DNA of 64,000 nt from Burkholderia sp. Bp9142 (GTDB lineage: Bacteria > Pseudomonadota > Gammaproteobacteria > Burkholderiales > Burkholderiaceae). The first letter of the stretch is position 1. The number at the start of each line of letters is the position of its first letter. Below are positions 1 through 7,245 of this stretch, piece after piece. The translations under genes and the position numbers were made by a program. The notes below the pieces were generated by a model. It was not told the origin of the DNA, did not search any database, and saw nothing but the letters and a program-made list of their open reading frames with translations. The stretch is taken from contig NZ_QTPP01000032.1 in NCBI RefSeq assembly GCF_003853415.1, positions 1 through 64,000 of the forward strand, given 5' to 3'.

Positions 1-605
1 GATTTCTTCATGACAAGGTCTCTCCTGCGGCCTTGCCACTAACTTTACAGTGGGATACTTCAGAGGGGAAAGGTCACTATGATTCGAGTATCGGACGGTT
101 CGTATCGAAAGACCCGATCGGGCTCGCTGGCGGGATCAACGTCTATCAATACGCGTCGAACCCGGTCGAATGGGTCGATCCGTTGGGGTTGGCGCCCCGC
201 CGTCCTGCCCATGAAGCCAGCATTCAGCGAAAAGTTACCTGCCTCAAGTCGCAGGGGTTCCAAGAGCACCACATTATCAGCGACAAGAATTCGCAGACGA
301 AGAATCACCCTCTAATTGCGCTTGCAGGCTTTGACCTTCAATCTCAAGCCAACAAAATCTATCTCCCAGATGACGAAAGCCTTCATCCGACTCGCTCGAT
401 CCACAACGGGCGTCATCCGAACATTGTAAGCACCAACCTGTCCAGACAAATGAACGACGTTGTGGCGATAGGAAAGCAGCAGGGTTGGGGCCAGAAACAG
501 TATGACGAGGCTCTGCGTGGAATCATTGCGCGAGAGCGGGTCGAGCTGAAAGCAGGGAACCGGATGCTCAACAAGAACCATCGACCATGGGCGTGTCCAA
601 ACTAA
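1..605 (+). CDS. Rhs protein C-terminal end with AHH-type nuclease toxin tip (partial, 5' end outside window)
   Basis: The frame is open to the left edge, so the start is not in the window. The visible part has the Rhs core-closing motif (GRFVSKDPIGLAGG, then NPVEWVDPLGL), which marks the junction between the Rhs shell and its variable tip. The tip of about 130 residues carries EHHIIS, then a GFD...NKIYLP stretch and HNGRHP, the pattern of the AHH family of HNH/endonuclease VII nucleases, so it probably cleaves nucleic acid in a competitor. The residues just before YDSSIGRF do not look like the usual core (FDxETGLHYNRYRYYDP), so the core may be deleted or scrambled and this may be an orphan tip. 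A candidate immunity gene follows 10 bp downstream. Confidence 0.75.
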   Translation, partial: FLHDKVSPAALPLTLQWDTSEGKGHYDSSIGRFVSKDPIGLAGGINVYQYASNPVEWVDPLGLAPRRPAHEASIQRKVTCLKSQGFQEHHIISDKNSQTKNHPLIALAGFDLQSQANKIYLPDDESLHPTRSIHNGRHPNIVSTNLSRQMNDVVAIGKQQGWGQKQYDEALRGIIARERVELKAGNRMLNKNHRPWACPN

Positions 606-615
606 GCGAGGAAAT

Positions 616-1191
616 ATGACGAAAATCTGGACCACGGAGGCGGACTATCCGGAAAGTCGGATGGCACTCTACGATGAGGCAAAAAATGGGGTGGATCGCT
701 TTGAGTTGCAGGCGGCAGCGCGCGTCGTAAGATCCGATCCGTTGGTATTCGAGCTTCCAAAAAATGGTCTGTCAAAGATTCAAGACTACGGTGTCATCTG
801 GTCAGACATCCTGATTCCGCTCGTAAGTGAAGCGGTGCGTATCGCGATTGAAGCGCTGACGAATGACGATGACGTACAGTTCATCCCGGCAGTTATTGAA
901 TCGAACGGAAAAGCTATTGATGGATCGTACTTTCTTCTTAATCCGATGAGGAAAGTTGACGTGGTTGATCATGACGCTTCTGAGCCGATAGTGGTGAAAA
1001 TCTCAGGATTTCCTGATGCCAAAGTCGGCTTCAAAAAGATGGTCTTGCGCTCAGATTTCTCTGCCAATGGCATTGGCCGGCAATATGACTCCCCGACATA
1101 CATTGTCGTGGGGGACCGACTGGCCGACGCTGTATTGCGCGCCACGAAGAAGGGAGTCAGATTCACTACTGGTATCCCTCCGGCCGGTTGA
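616..1191 (+). CDS. Candidate immunity protein, DUF1629/Imm11-like
   Basis: This 191-residue acidic, soluble protein has no signal peptide. It begins 10 bp after the Rhs nuclease tip with a usable ribosome site (GAGGAAAT). The C-terminal pattern (VVGDRLADAVL, then GVRFTTGIPPAG) resembles the DUF1629/Imm11 immunity family, which also ends in a short alpha stretch followed by a 'G.TG..F' type motif. By position and family resemblance it is the likely cytoplasmic antidote of the upstream nuclease. The family call comes from remembered motifs, not a search; Imm43 is an alternative name for a similar fold. Confidence 0.6.
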   Translation: MTKIWTTEADYPESRMALYDEAKNGVDRFELQAAARVVRSDPLVFELPKNGLSKIQDYGVIWSDILIPLVSEAVRIAIEALTNDDDVQFIPAVIESNGKAIDGSYFLLNPMRKVDVVDHDASEPIVVKISGFPDAKVGFKKMVLRSDFSANGIGRQYDSPTYIVVGDRLADAVLRATKKGVRFTTGIPPAG

Positions 1192-1231
1192 TGTCGAACT
1201 GATCGGCAGTACCCGAGCAGAGAGTAAGACG

Positions 1232-1609
1232 ATGTCGTCCGTGAATCGACTGCATACGTTTATCCGTCAAATGTTGGAGTGGGAAACGAGCTTTCACGCT
1301 GAAAAGAGGAGTGATGCGTACAAGCAAGATCAGAATTGCCGGGAGCAAGTCAATCAAGATGCTAAGCTCAAATTGAAGGAGATTTTCTCTGAAAATCTCA
1401 GCGCGAAGGCGTTGAGTGCCTTGGGCGCGGCGAGACTCGATACTTTGGGGGCAGGGCAGCCACCAGAGTATGGCCAGATTGTTTTGGTTGACACCGAGGC
1501 ATACGCGGGGAATAGGATCAATATCGAGGCGGTTATCATGGAGTTGAGGCAGGCGGTTGCCCGCTTTCTCCTGCCTCGCTATTTAATTCAGCTCGTACTT
1601 CGAGTCTAG
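1232..1609 (+). CDS. Small soluble protein, possible second immunity gene (NTF2-fold-like), C-terminus perhaps truncated
   Basis: A 125-residue protein starting at ATG 1232. The frame is open further upstream, but the extension overlaps the preceding gene and looks like shadow coding. The N-terminal two thirds are helical and charged (FIRQMLEWETSFHAEKR, then ENLSAKALSALGAARL), with a GAGQPPEYGQ loop. This resembles NTF2-fold immunity proteins of polymorphic toxin systems. The last 25 residues (RQAVARFLLPRYLIQLVLRV region) lack the beta strands such a fold needs, so a frameshift or truncation near 1,545-1,580 is possible. Its position in a toxin-immunity tail fits an orphan immunity gene. Low certainty. 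Confidence 0.4.
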   Translation: MSSVNRLHTFIRQMLEWETSFHAEKRSDAYKQDQNCREQVNQDAKLKLKEIFSENLSAKALSALGAARLDTLGAGQPPEYGQIVLVDTEAYAGNRINIEAVIMELRQAVARFLLPRYLIQLVLRV

Positions 1610-1614
1610 TTGCT

Positions 1615-2199
1615 ATGCGAACCATTCCCGTAATTTTTATCCTCTTGTCGCTTGCAACAGCATCGCATGCCGACGATTTTCGGCCGAGAGCTGCAGCAAC
1701 CCCTGACCTGGCGCATCCGAAGCTCTTCAAGGCCAACGGTCTGAACTTCCAGTTTCCGGCCGACTGGAAGATCACGGCAAACGATCGACTCCAGGACACC
1801 GATGGCCGGGGAGTCAGTATCGAAGCCGACAAATCCGCATTCGAAGTTCTGAATTTGGACGTCGTCGTTCAGGTGCTGCGAACCAAGGTCGCGCCTTCTT
1901 TCGAAGGCACTGCGCAGTACCTGTACGAGCGCCAAGTGGACGACAAGCCCGCCCAGTACACGAAGCCGGACTTTGCACAGTTCATGCTGAACGACAAATC
2001 TCCGGCGCTTGCTTCGCGCTATACACACACGATCTTCAATCAAGACGAGCTCTACGCGCATCGTCTCGATCTTGTTACAAGCAAGGTCTGCGGCAAGGGT
2101 TGGACCTGCGTAGTCTTCTCGTCCGGATTGGCTGCGAACGAGAGCGCCGCTAAGCAGGGCATGGCCAAGATCTATGAAACGATCCGCTACGAACCCTGA
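1615..2199 (+). CDS. Exported protein of unknown function with PsbP/DcrB-like pattern
   Basis: A 194-residue protein with a clear Sec signal peptide (hydrophobic IPVIFILLSLATA, cleavage near SHA-DD), so it is probably periplasmic. The mature part begins with a LNFQFPADWKIT stretch, a pattern seen at the start of PsbP/DcrB-like folds that follow a signal peptide. Two cysteines (KVCGKGWTC) near residues 164-170 could form a disulfide. It starts 5 bp after the previous gene and may be co-transcribed with the toxin tail. Function is not known; it could be an envelope protein or a periplasmic antidote. Confidence 0.6.
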   Translation: MRTIPVIFILLSLATASHADDFRPRAAATPDLAHPKLFKANGLNFQFPADWKITANDRLQDTDGRGVSIEADKSAFEVLNLDVVVQVLRTKVAPSFEGTAQYLYERQVDDKPAQYTKPDFAQFMLNDKSPALASRYTHTIFNQDELYAHRLDLVTSKVCGKGWTCVVFSSGLAANESAAKQGMAKIYETIRYEP

Positions 2200-2223
2200 A
2201 GGGCCGTCCGACGCGGGAAATTA

Positions 2224-2252
2224 GACGCAATCTCGAATGGTAGTATTGCGTC
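2224..2252. repeat. Inverted repeat downstream of the exported-protein gene
   Basis: GACGCAAT and ATTGCGTC form perfect 8-bp arms around a 13-base loop, 25 bp after the preceding stop codon. There is no T tract, so it would be a weak terminator at best. Confidence 0.35.
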
Positions 2253-2405
2253 CGTTAACCGACGACAGCAACCACTGAGCCAACCTCGTGCATGCGGAAT
2301 TGGCATAATCACGGCTCGCCGATACGATCGTCGAGGCGCAGGCACGTCGTGCAGCTGCCGCCGTTCCGGCGCATTGATTCCAGTCCAGTTACCGCCGCAA
2401 TACCC

Positions 2406-2723
2406 ATGTCGACCACCCCCACGACCACCGCGTCGCTGCAACACATTCTCGAGCACCCCGGCGATTTCTCCGGATGGCTCTGCCTGCCGCCAACGCCGTG
2501 GACGCTCGATACCGAGGGCGCATTCATCGAATACGCCGACAACACCGAAGCCGATACGCCACCCACCACCGCACCGCACCCCGGCTGGCGCGTCACGCTG
2601 AACATCGCGACGATCGAGGACATCGTGATCAATGCGCATGACCAGGTCGACGAACCGAGCGCTGCACAATTGTTCGACGCGTTCGTGTTCTACGTCGACA
2701 ACGAGGAATACATCCTGCTGTGA
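2406..2723 (+). CDS. DUF7716-like small acidic protein
   Basis: A 105-residue, strongly acidic soluble protein. Start is taken at ATG 2406, the first Met after which the composition becomes protein-like; the frame is open further upstream. Visible features are LQHILEHPGDFSGW, then TPWTLDTEGAFIEY and a C-terminal IVINAHDQV...DAFVFYVDNEEYI. This order resembles DUF7716 proteins ('ILE...W.L..dt', '...AFlyY.dnD.F'), a family of unknown role often seen near toxin-immunity genes. Followed closely by a strong terminator. Confidence 0.55.
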   Translation: MSTTPTTTASLQHILEHPGDFSGWLCLPPTPWTLDTEGAFIEYADNTEADTPPTTAPHPGWRVTLNIATIEDIVINAHDQVDEPSAAQLFDAFVFYVDNEEYILL

Positions 2724-2741
2724 CAACGCACGTCACAGTAA

Positions 2742-2766
2742 AAAAGGACCGCTCGGCGGTCCTTTT
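2742..2766. terminator. Bidirectional intrinsic terminator
   Basis: AAAAGGACCG and CGGTCCTTTT form a perfect 10-bp stem with a 5-base loop, giving a T tract on both strands. It ends the rightward DUF7716-like gene and the leftward tssJKL operon and separates the toxin tail from the T6SS. Confidence 0.9.
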
Positions 2767-2810
2767 CCCTGAAGCGGCGGCACTCGAGCGACGCGCGTCG
2801 CTCAAGCTAC

Positions 2811-3593
2811 TCAAGGCAACGAAATCGTCAAATTCGCCGACTCCGGTCCCACCTTGATCACCTGCGAGTAAGGCGCCAACGCCTGCAGCGTCTTGTCCTT
2901 CAGATAGGTATTGAGCCCGAGATACCCAAGCAGCGCCACAAGCGCAAACACCGCCCCGATCGCCCAAACCGGCACTTCACGCTTCAACCGATGCGCGATC
3001 TGATCCGGCAACGGCCAATGCGGCGCGAACGGTGCGCGCTTGCCCTTCATATGCGCGATCTCGTCGCCCAGCCGTGCGGTGAGGTACGCGAGCTTCTCCG
3101 GCCCCTCGAGCAGATACTTGCCCTGGAACCCGAGCAGCAGGCACATATGAAACACCTCGAGCGACTGCAACCGCGCCGCGCCTTGCGCGCGACATTCCTC
3201 GAGATACTGAAAGAACTTCTCCCCCGCGAGCTGCTCGCCGAACAGCACGAGCTGCAGCGGCCGGCGTTCCCAGTCCGTCCGGATCTTGAACTGCGACGAC
3301 AGCACCATTTCGTCGACGGCCGCACAGTACGCGAACTTCGCGCCGTACACGTCCTCGGCAGGAATATTGAGCTTCTTCGCCCCGCGCTCGAAATCCGACA
3401 GGAATTCCTGGATTTTCGTGCTGAACTCGCTCGCGCTGTCCGGCTCGCGGCCGTTCTTGAGCAGGAACAGCATGAAGAACCCGTCGTACAGCAGGTCGAG
3501 CAGCGAACGGGCCTGGAACGCGGCGTCGGTCGACGCCGGGGTCTGCAACGGGGCCGGCGTGTTGTCGCCGAACAAGGAGGGCGCGTAGCTCAT
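2811..3593 (-). CDS. tssL: T6SS inner-membrane protein TssL (DotU/ImpK)
   Basis: A 260-residue protein of the IcmH/DotU family, part of the TssJLM membrane complex. A cytoplasmic helical domain (with AAVDEMVLSSQ, a DotU hallmark stretch, and LGFQGKYLLEG) is followed by a single transmembrane segment near residues 210-232 (VWAIGAVFALVALLGYLGL) and a short periplasmic tail. It has no OmpA-type peptidoglycan-binding extension, which fits the separate OmpA protein at 26,255. Its start overlaps the tssK stop by 4 bp (ATGA), so the two are translationally coupled. Last gene of the leftward tssJ-tssK-tssL unit. Confidence 0.95.
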   Translation of the reverse strand: MSYAPSLFGDNTPAPLQTPASTDAAFQARSLLDLLYDGFFMLFLLKNGREPDSASEFSTKIQEFLSDFERGAKKLNIPAEDVYGAKFAYCAAVDEMVLSSQFKIRTDWERRPLQLVLFGEQLAGEKFFQYLEECRAQGAARLQSLEVFHMCLLLGFQGKYLLEGPEKLAYLTARLGDEIAHMKGKRAPFAPHWPLPDQIAHRLKREVPVWAIGAVFALVALLGYLGLNTYLKDKTLQALAPYSQVIKVGPESANLTISLP

Positions 3594-4936
3594 GATGTGA
3601 CCGCGATCAGTTCGAACTTCAGGTCATTGATGCCAGTCGGCGCGTAGATCATCGCGGACTGGGCCTGCAGCATGCGTTCGTACAGCGCGCCGCGCGAATC
3701 GAGCTGGAAATAGCACGCGCCGGGCCGCACCGGGATCGCGGGCGGTACCTGCGGCATGTACGACAGCCGCACGCCAGGCATCGCCGACAGCACGAGCTTG
3801 TCGACGTCGTCGGGCGCGCCGACCTTGAACCGGGCCGGCACCGCATCGATGAGCTCGACGTTCGGCATGTCGGCGGACACCGCCAGATAGAACTCGGTCT
3901 TGTCGTCGATCTTGCCGGAATCGAGGCGGCCGAGGTGGAACGACGGACGCACTTCGTCGAGCGTGATCGCGAAGTAGCGCGTCGAGATCACGGTGTCGAG
4001 CAACTCGCGCAGCATCAAATCGAGACGTGCGAAACTCGGGCCCGGATCGTCATGGCGATACACGGGCAGGTCGGCGAGCGTATAGCCCTTCGAGAACGTC
4101 ATCAACTGGCCCGCCAGGCGCAGCAGTTCCTGGAACAGCCGCTCCGGATGCAGCGCCGCGTGCTGGTGCAGGTGCGCGAGCGTCGCGAACGCGGCGTTCG
4201 CGGTGTGCAGCAGCCAGAACGACGCGATGTCGCCCGAGCGGAACTCGATGATGTTCTTCGACGGCTCGCGGTGAAAACCGTACAGCGCGTTCACCTTCGC
4301 CTGCAGTGCGTCGATGAGCTGGCGCAGCCGCTGGTGCAGGATCGGCGACGCCTCGATCGCGAGGCACGGCGGCACGAAGCTGTCGTCGATCTCGAAACCG
4401 GAAGTCGCGGTGCGGCGCACGCGCACGAGCGGCACCGACAGCAGCTGGTCGCGCGGCTCGCTGTGCGCGATCAGCTTGACCTGCGTCTTCAGGAACGTGA
4501 TGTCGGCTTCGGCCGCGTCGGTGAAGTTGTCGGCGACGCTCGTCTGCTCGCTGACGAAACGCGTCATGAAGCCGGCGGCCGGGTCGTCGCTGTAGTTGGT
4601 GCCGTTCTCGCGCAGCGGGTGCAGCGCGAGGTAGAACACGAATTCGTTGATGCCGTCGGGCAGCGTGTCGAGCGCGATCGGCGGCGGCAGGTCGTCGGCC
4701 TGCGGCGCGGCATACAGCGCGCCGTCCGGGAACACGAGCGCGAGCTCGGCCACGCGCAGCACGTTGCTGCCGAGCGCATCGCGGTCGATGCGCACCGAGC
4801 GCACGCCCCAGTTGTACGGCTGGATCGCCTGGATCGATTCGAACAGGCGCGCCTCGTGGTAGGCGTCCTGCCGCTGGAAGTGTTGAGGCCGGAGGAACAG
4901 CCCTTCCCCCCAAAGCACCTTGGCCGAATAACTCAT
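3590..4936 (-). CDS. tssK: T6SS baseplate protein TssK
   Basis: A 448-residue protein beginning with the typical TssK opening (KVLWGEGLFLRPQHFQ). TssK forms trimers that connect the cytoplasmic baseplate (TssEFG-VgrG) to the TssLM membrane complex. Length is normal for the family (about 445). It shares ATGA with tssL downstream. A 102-bp AT-rich gap separates it from tssJ upstream, so it could have extra promoter activity of its own. Confidence 0.96.
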   Translation of the reverse strand: MSYSAKVLWGEGLFLRPQHFQRQDAYHEARLFESIQAIQPYNWGVRSVRIDRDALGSNVLRVAELALVFPDGALYAAPQADDLPPPIALDTLPDGINEFVFYLALHPLRENGTNYSDDPAAGFMTRFVSEQTSVADNFTDAAEADITFLKTQVKLIAHSEPRDQLLSVPLVRVRRTATSGFEIDDSFVPPCLAIEASPILHQRLRQLIDALQAKVNALYGFHREPSKNIIEFRSGDIASFWLLHTANAAFATLAHLHQHAALHPERLFQELLRLAGQLMTFSKGYTLADLPVYRHDDPGPSFARLDLMLRELLDTVISTRYFAITLDEVRPSFHLGRLDSGKIDDKTEFYLAVSADMPNVELIDAVPARFKVGAPDDVDKLVLSAMPGVRLSYMPQVPPAIPVRPGACYFQLDSRGALYERMLQAQSAMIYAPTGINDLKFELIAVTS

Positions 4937-5038
4937 GTCAAATCCGGTTAATGTGACGTTGCGATGTAATCGATTTGGTCGTGCCCGAATTAATCGCCAA
5001 TTTGTTAACTCTTGTTAATTGACACTCGTGCGTCATGT

Positions 5039-5650
5039 TTAACCGCAGGTGATCGACGAAAGCAAATTCAGCGGTTGCGAAGGCGCACCCTGTTGCGGTG
5101 CGATGACGGAGCCATCGGTGACCGTCATCGCGCAATTATGCAGGCCGATGATTATGCCGGATTTCTCCGACTTCGCCGGGTCGAACGCCAGTTTCCATCG
5201 CTGGATTGCGGGATCGCGGAACAGCGCGACGATGCCGAAGGCCTGCGCTTCGCGCGATACCTTTTCGGTCGCCGTATAGCGCTGGCCCGGAATCAGCGTG
5301 ATTTCACGCACGTTGAGCAGATCGGCGCCCAGCGCGGCCTTTTCCTTGGTCGGATCGGTGAACGCATCGAATGGCGCCTGCTGGAACGAAGTCGGATCCT
5401 TCAGTGCGTAGAGTCTTACCACTAATGCGAGCGGCTTGCGGTCGTTCGCGGCATTCAGGTTGGGCGCGGCGGCGAGCGTGAGCCCGATGTTGCGCGGCGG
5501 CTTCTGGGAATCCGGCAGTTCGGGCTTGCCGACGCCGGCCGCCTGCAGCACGGCGCTCGCGGCCGAGCCGAGCAGCGGGGCGGCCGCGCATCCGGCCAGG
5601 AGCGCGCAGGCGATCAGCGGCAGCGCATAGCGAATCATGGACGATCTCAT
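5039..5650 (-). CDS. tssJ: T6SS outer-membrane lipoprotein TssJ
   Basis: A 203-residue lipoprotein. The signal peptide ends in a lipobox (ACALLAGC), so Cys21 is predicted to be lipidated and sorted to the outer membrane. TssJ binds the periplasmic part of TssM. The mature sequence has the transthyretin-like pattern of the family (LVVRLYALKDPTSFQQAPF, near residues 77-95). A second in-frame Met four codons later would also give an intact signal peptide. First gene of the leftward tssJKL unit, divergent from tagM. Confidence 0.92.
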   Translation of the reverse strand: MRSSMIRYALPLIACALLAGCAAAPLLGSAASAVLQAAGVGKPELPDSQKPPRNIGLTLAAAPNLNAANDRKPLALVVRLYALKDPTSFQQAPFDAFTDPTKEKAALGADLLNVREITLIPGQRYTATEKVSREAQAFGIVALFRDPAIQRWKLAFDPAKSEKSGIIIGLHNCAMTVTDGSVIAPQQGAPSQPLNLLSSITCG

Positions 5651-5773
5651 CGTATTTCCGGCGTGCCGCCTTTAACTCCCCTGTCAAAACTACCGGGCTT
5701 TTCCGCGTTCGCCGCGCATGCCCGGCGGATATGCCGTTCAACTATTGAGCACACATGCGAGGCATCGCGTCTT

Positions 5774-5788
5774 CGGAAAATTTTTCCG
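5774..5788. repeat. Perfect palindrome, candidate operator
   Basis: CGGAAAA-T-TTTTCCG has 7-bp arms around a single base. It lies upstream of tssJ and 24 bp (end to start) from a second palindrome in the same control region. Confidence 0.5.
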
Positions 5789-5811
5789 TCATCCGGGCGA
5801 TGCGTTACCCT

Positions 5812-5826
5812 GCAAGTAAAACTTGC
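5812..5826. repeat. Palindrome, candidate operator
   Basis: GCAAGT-AAA-ACTTGC has 6-bp arms around three bases. It sits between the tssJ start and the tagM promoter and could be a regulator site or a leader hairpin. Confidence 0.45.
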
Positions 5827-5924
5827 GCTTCCCGATCGATGGAAAAGCTGCCGTCGGGCCGCAGCCAGACGCGTTTCGAGGGGGTAGCGCACGGTTTTAA
5901 AAGGAATTACTCTGCACGCAGCGA

Positions 5925-5953
5925 TTGAATTATGAAAAATTGATCGGTACTAT
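5925..5953 (+). promoter_or_regulatory. Sigma70-like promoter for the tagM-tssBCDEFGHA operon
   Basis: TTGAAT and TACTAT are separated by exactly 17 bp, reading toward tagM. Predicted transcription start is near 5960, giving a leader of about 70 nt. Good match and spacing, but seen by eye only. Confidence 0.6.
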
Positions 5954-6028
5954 ACCCGCGCGCTTCTTGCAAAGCAAAAGAACCAGATTCTCAACGATTT
6001 TAATACTCACGCGCCGGTGGATATAACG

Positions 6029-6670
6029 ATGAAAGACCGTCTCTTCGCAAAACTTTCTGGGGTAGTGCTGGCTTGCGGCGTGATCGCCGGTTGTGCGAGC
6101 CAGCCGCCGGCGCCGCCGACTGCCGAGGTGTTCAACAAGTCGCTGGCCGATGCAGACGCCGTTGCGAAGTCGGGGGACCAGGACAAGGCGCTCGGCCTGT
6201 ACCAGCAACTCGCGAAGTCGGATCCGACGCGCGAGGAGCCGTGGTCGCGCATCGCGCAGATCCAGTTTGCACAGAACCACTATGGCCAGGCGATCGTCGC
6301 CGCGCAGGAAGCACTGCAGCGCGATGCGACCGACCGCCAGGCGAAGAGCGTGCTCGCCGTTGCAGGGCTGCGGATCGCGACGCAGTCGCTCGGCGAATTG
6401 CGCCAGGATGCGTCGCTCGCGGGTGACGCGAAGTCCGATGCGCAGGCGCTCGCGAAGCAGTTGCGCGACACGCTCGGCGAGTCGGCGCTGTTCCCGCCGG
6501 AGCAGCGGGCCACGAAGGCGCGCACGCCGCGCCGCATCGTTCATCGTCCGAAGGCCGGCACCGCACCGGCCGCTGAGGCGGCAACGACCGCGCCGACGCC
6601 GTCTGCGCCGCCGCAGGCCGCCGCGGCGCAGAAGGGCGGCGCCGATCCGTTCAGCGCGCTGCGCAACTGA
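6029..6670 (+). CDS. tagM: T6SS-associated TPR lipoprotein TagM
   Basis: A 213-residue lipoprotein. ATG 6029 is preferred over the upstream GTG 6017 because GGTGG lies about 9 bp before it and the signal peptide then has normal length. The lipobox is VIAGC. The mature part has TPR-like helices (DKALGLYQQLAKSDPTREEP, then AIVAAQEALQRDATDRQA), followed by a Lys/Arg and Ala/Pro-rich tail. Burkholderia T6SS clusters carry a gene of this kind, called tagM, directly before tssB; its role is probably an envelope accessory to the membrane complex. First gene of the rightward operon. Confidence 0.8.
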   Translation: MKDRLFAKLSGVVLACGVIAGCASQPPAPPTAEVFNKSLADADAVAKSGDQDKALGLYQQLAKSDPTREEPWSRIAQIQFAQNHYGQAIVAAQEALQRDATDRQAKSVLAVAGLRIATQSLGELRQDASLAGDAKSDAQALAKQLRDTLGESALFPPEQRATKARTPRRIVHRPKAGTAPAAEAATTAPTPSAPPQAAAAQKGGADPFSALRN

Positions 6671-6714
6671 CCGCAACTGACGCGATAACCACAACTAACC
6701 TGGGAGCCGTCGAG

Positions 6715-7230
6715 ATGGCCAAGAAAGAAAGCATTCAGAAAAGCTTGCAGAAGATACGGCCGCCGCGCGTCCAGCTGACCTACGAGGTCGAGAAGGGCGA
6801 CGCGATCGAGGTGAAGGAACTGCCGTTCGTCGTCGGGGTCGTCGGCGATCTGGCGGGCCAGTCGGAAGTCGAGCAGCCGAAGCTGCGCGACCGCAAGTTC
6901 GTCAACATCGACCGTGACAACTTCGACGACGTGATGAAGGCGATCGAGCCGCGCGCCGCGTTCCAGGTGGAAAACCGCCTGAGCCCGGAAGGCGGCAAGT
7001 TCGCGGTCGACCTGAAGTTCCGTTCGCTGTCGGATTTCAGCCCGGACGAAGTCGTCGAGCAGGTCGAGCCGCTGCGCCGCCTGCTCGAGGCGCGCTCGAA
7101 GCTCGCCGACCTGCGCAACAAGCTCGCCGGCAACGACAAGCTCGAGGATCTGCTGTCGGAAGTGCTGAAGAACACGCAGCAGCTGCAGGAGCTCGCGAAG
7201 GGCACGGGCGGCGACAAAGACGGCGAATGA
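6715..7230 (+). CDS. tssB: T6SS contractile sheath small subunit TssB (VipA)
   Basis: A 171-residue protein with the family signatures RPPRVQLTYEVEKGDA and LPFVVGVVGDLAGQS near the N-terminus. TssB pairs with TssC to build the cytoplasmic sheath whose contraction drives the Hcp tube outward. The C-terminal helix (DLLSEVLKNTQQLQELAK) is the region that in VipA interacts with ClpV and VipB. It starts 44 bp after tagM and 15 bp before tssC. Confidence 0.97.
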   Translation: MAKKESIQKSLQKIRPPRVQLTYEVEKGDAIEVKELPFVVGVVGDLAGQSEVEQPKLRDRKFVNIDRDNFDDVMKAIEPRAAFQVENRLSPEGGKFAVDLKFRSLSDFSPDEVVEQVEPLRRLLEARSKLADLRNKLAGNDKLEDLLSEVLKNTQQLQELAKGTGGDKDGE

Positions 7231-7245
7231 CGACGGAGTGTTGAG

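Larger units (their letters stand above)
5651..6028. promoter_or_regulatory. Divergent control region between tssJ and tagM-tssB
   Basis: A 378-bp gene-free stretch that must hold the promoters of both halves of the T6SS core. It contains two compact palindromes (5774-5788 and 5812-5826), and its right half is AT-rich with a sigma70-like promoter at 5925-5953. No sigma54-type GG-N10-GC promoter was found. Confidence 0.7.

Noticed and set aside
5651-6028. Search for a sigma54 promoter in the T6SS control region
   Set aside because: No GG-N10-GC element with proper spacing was found; the nearest GG and GC pairs are wrongly spaced.
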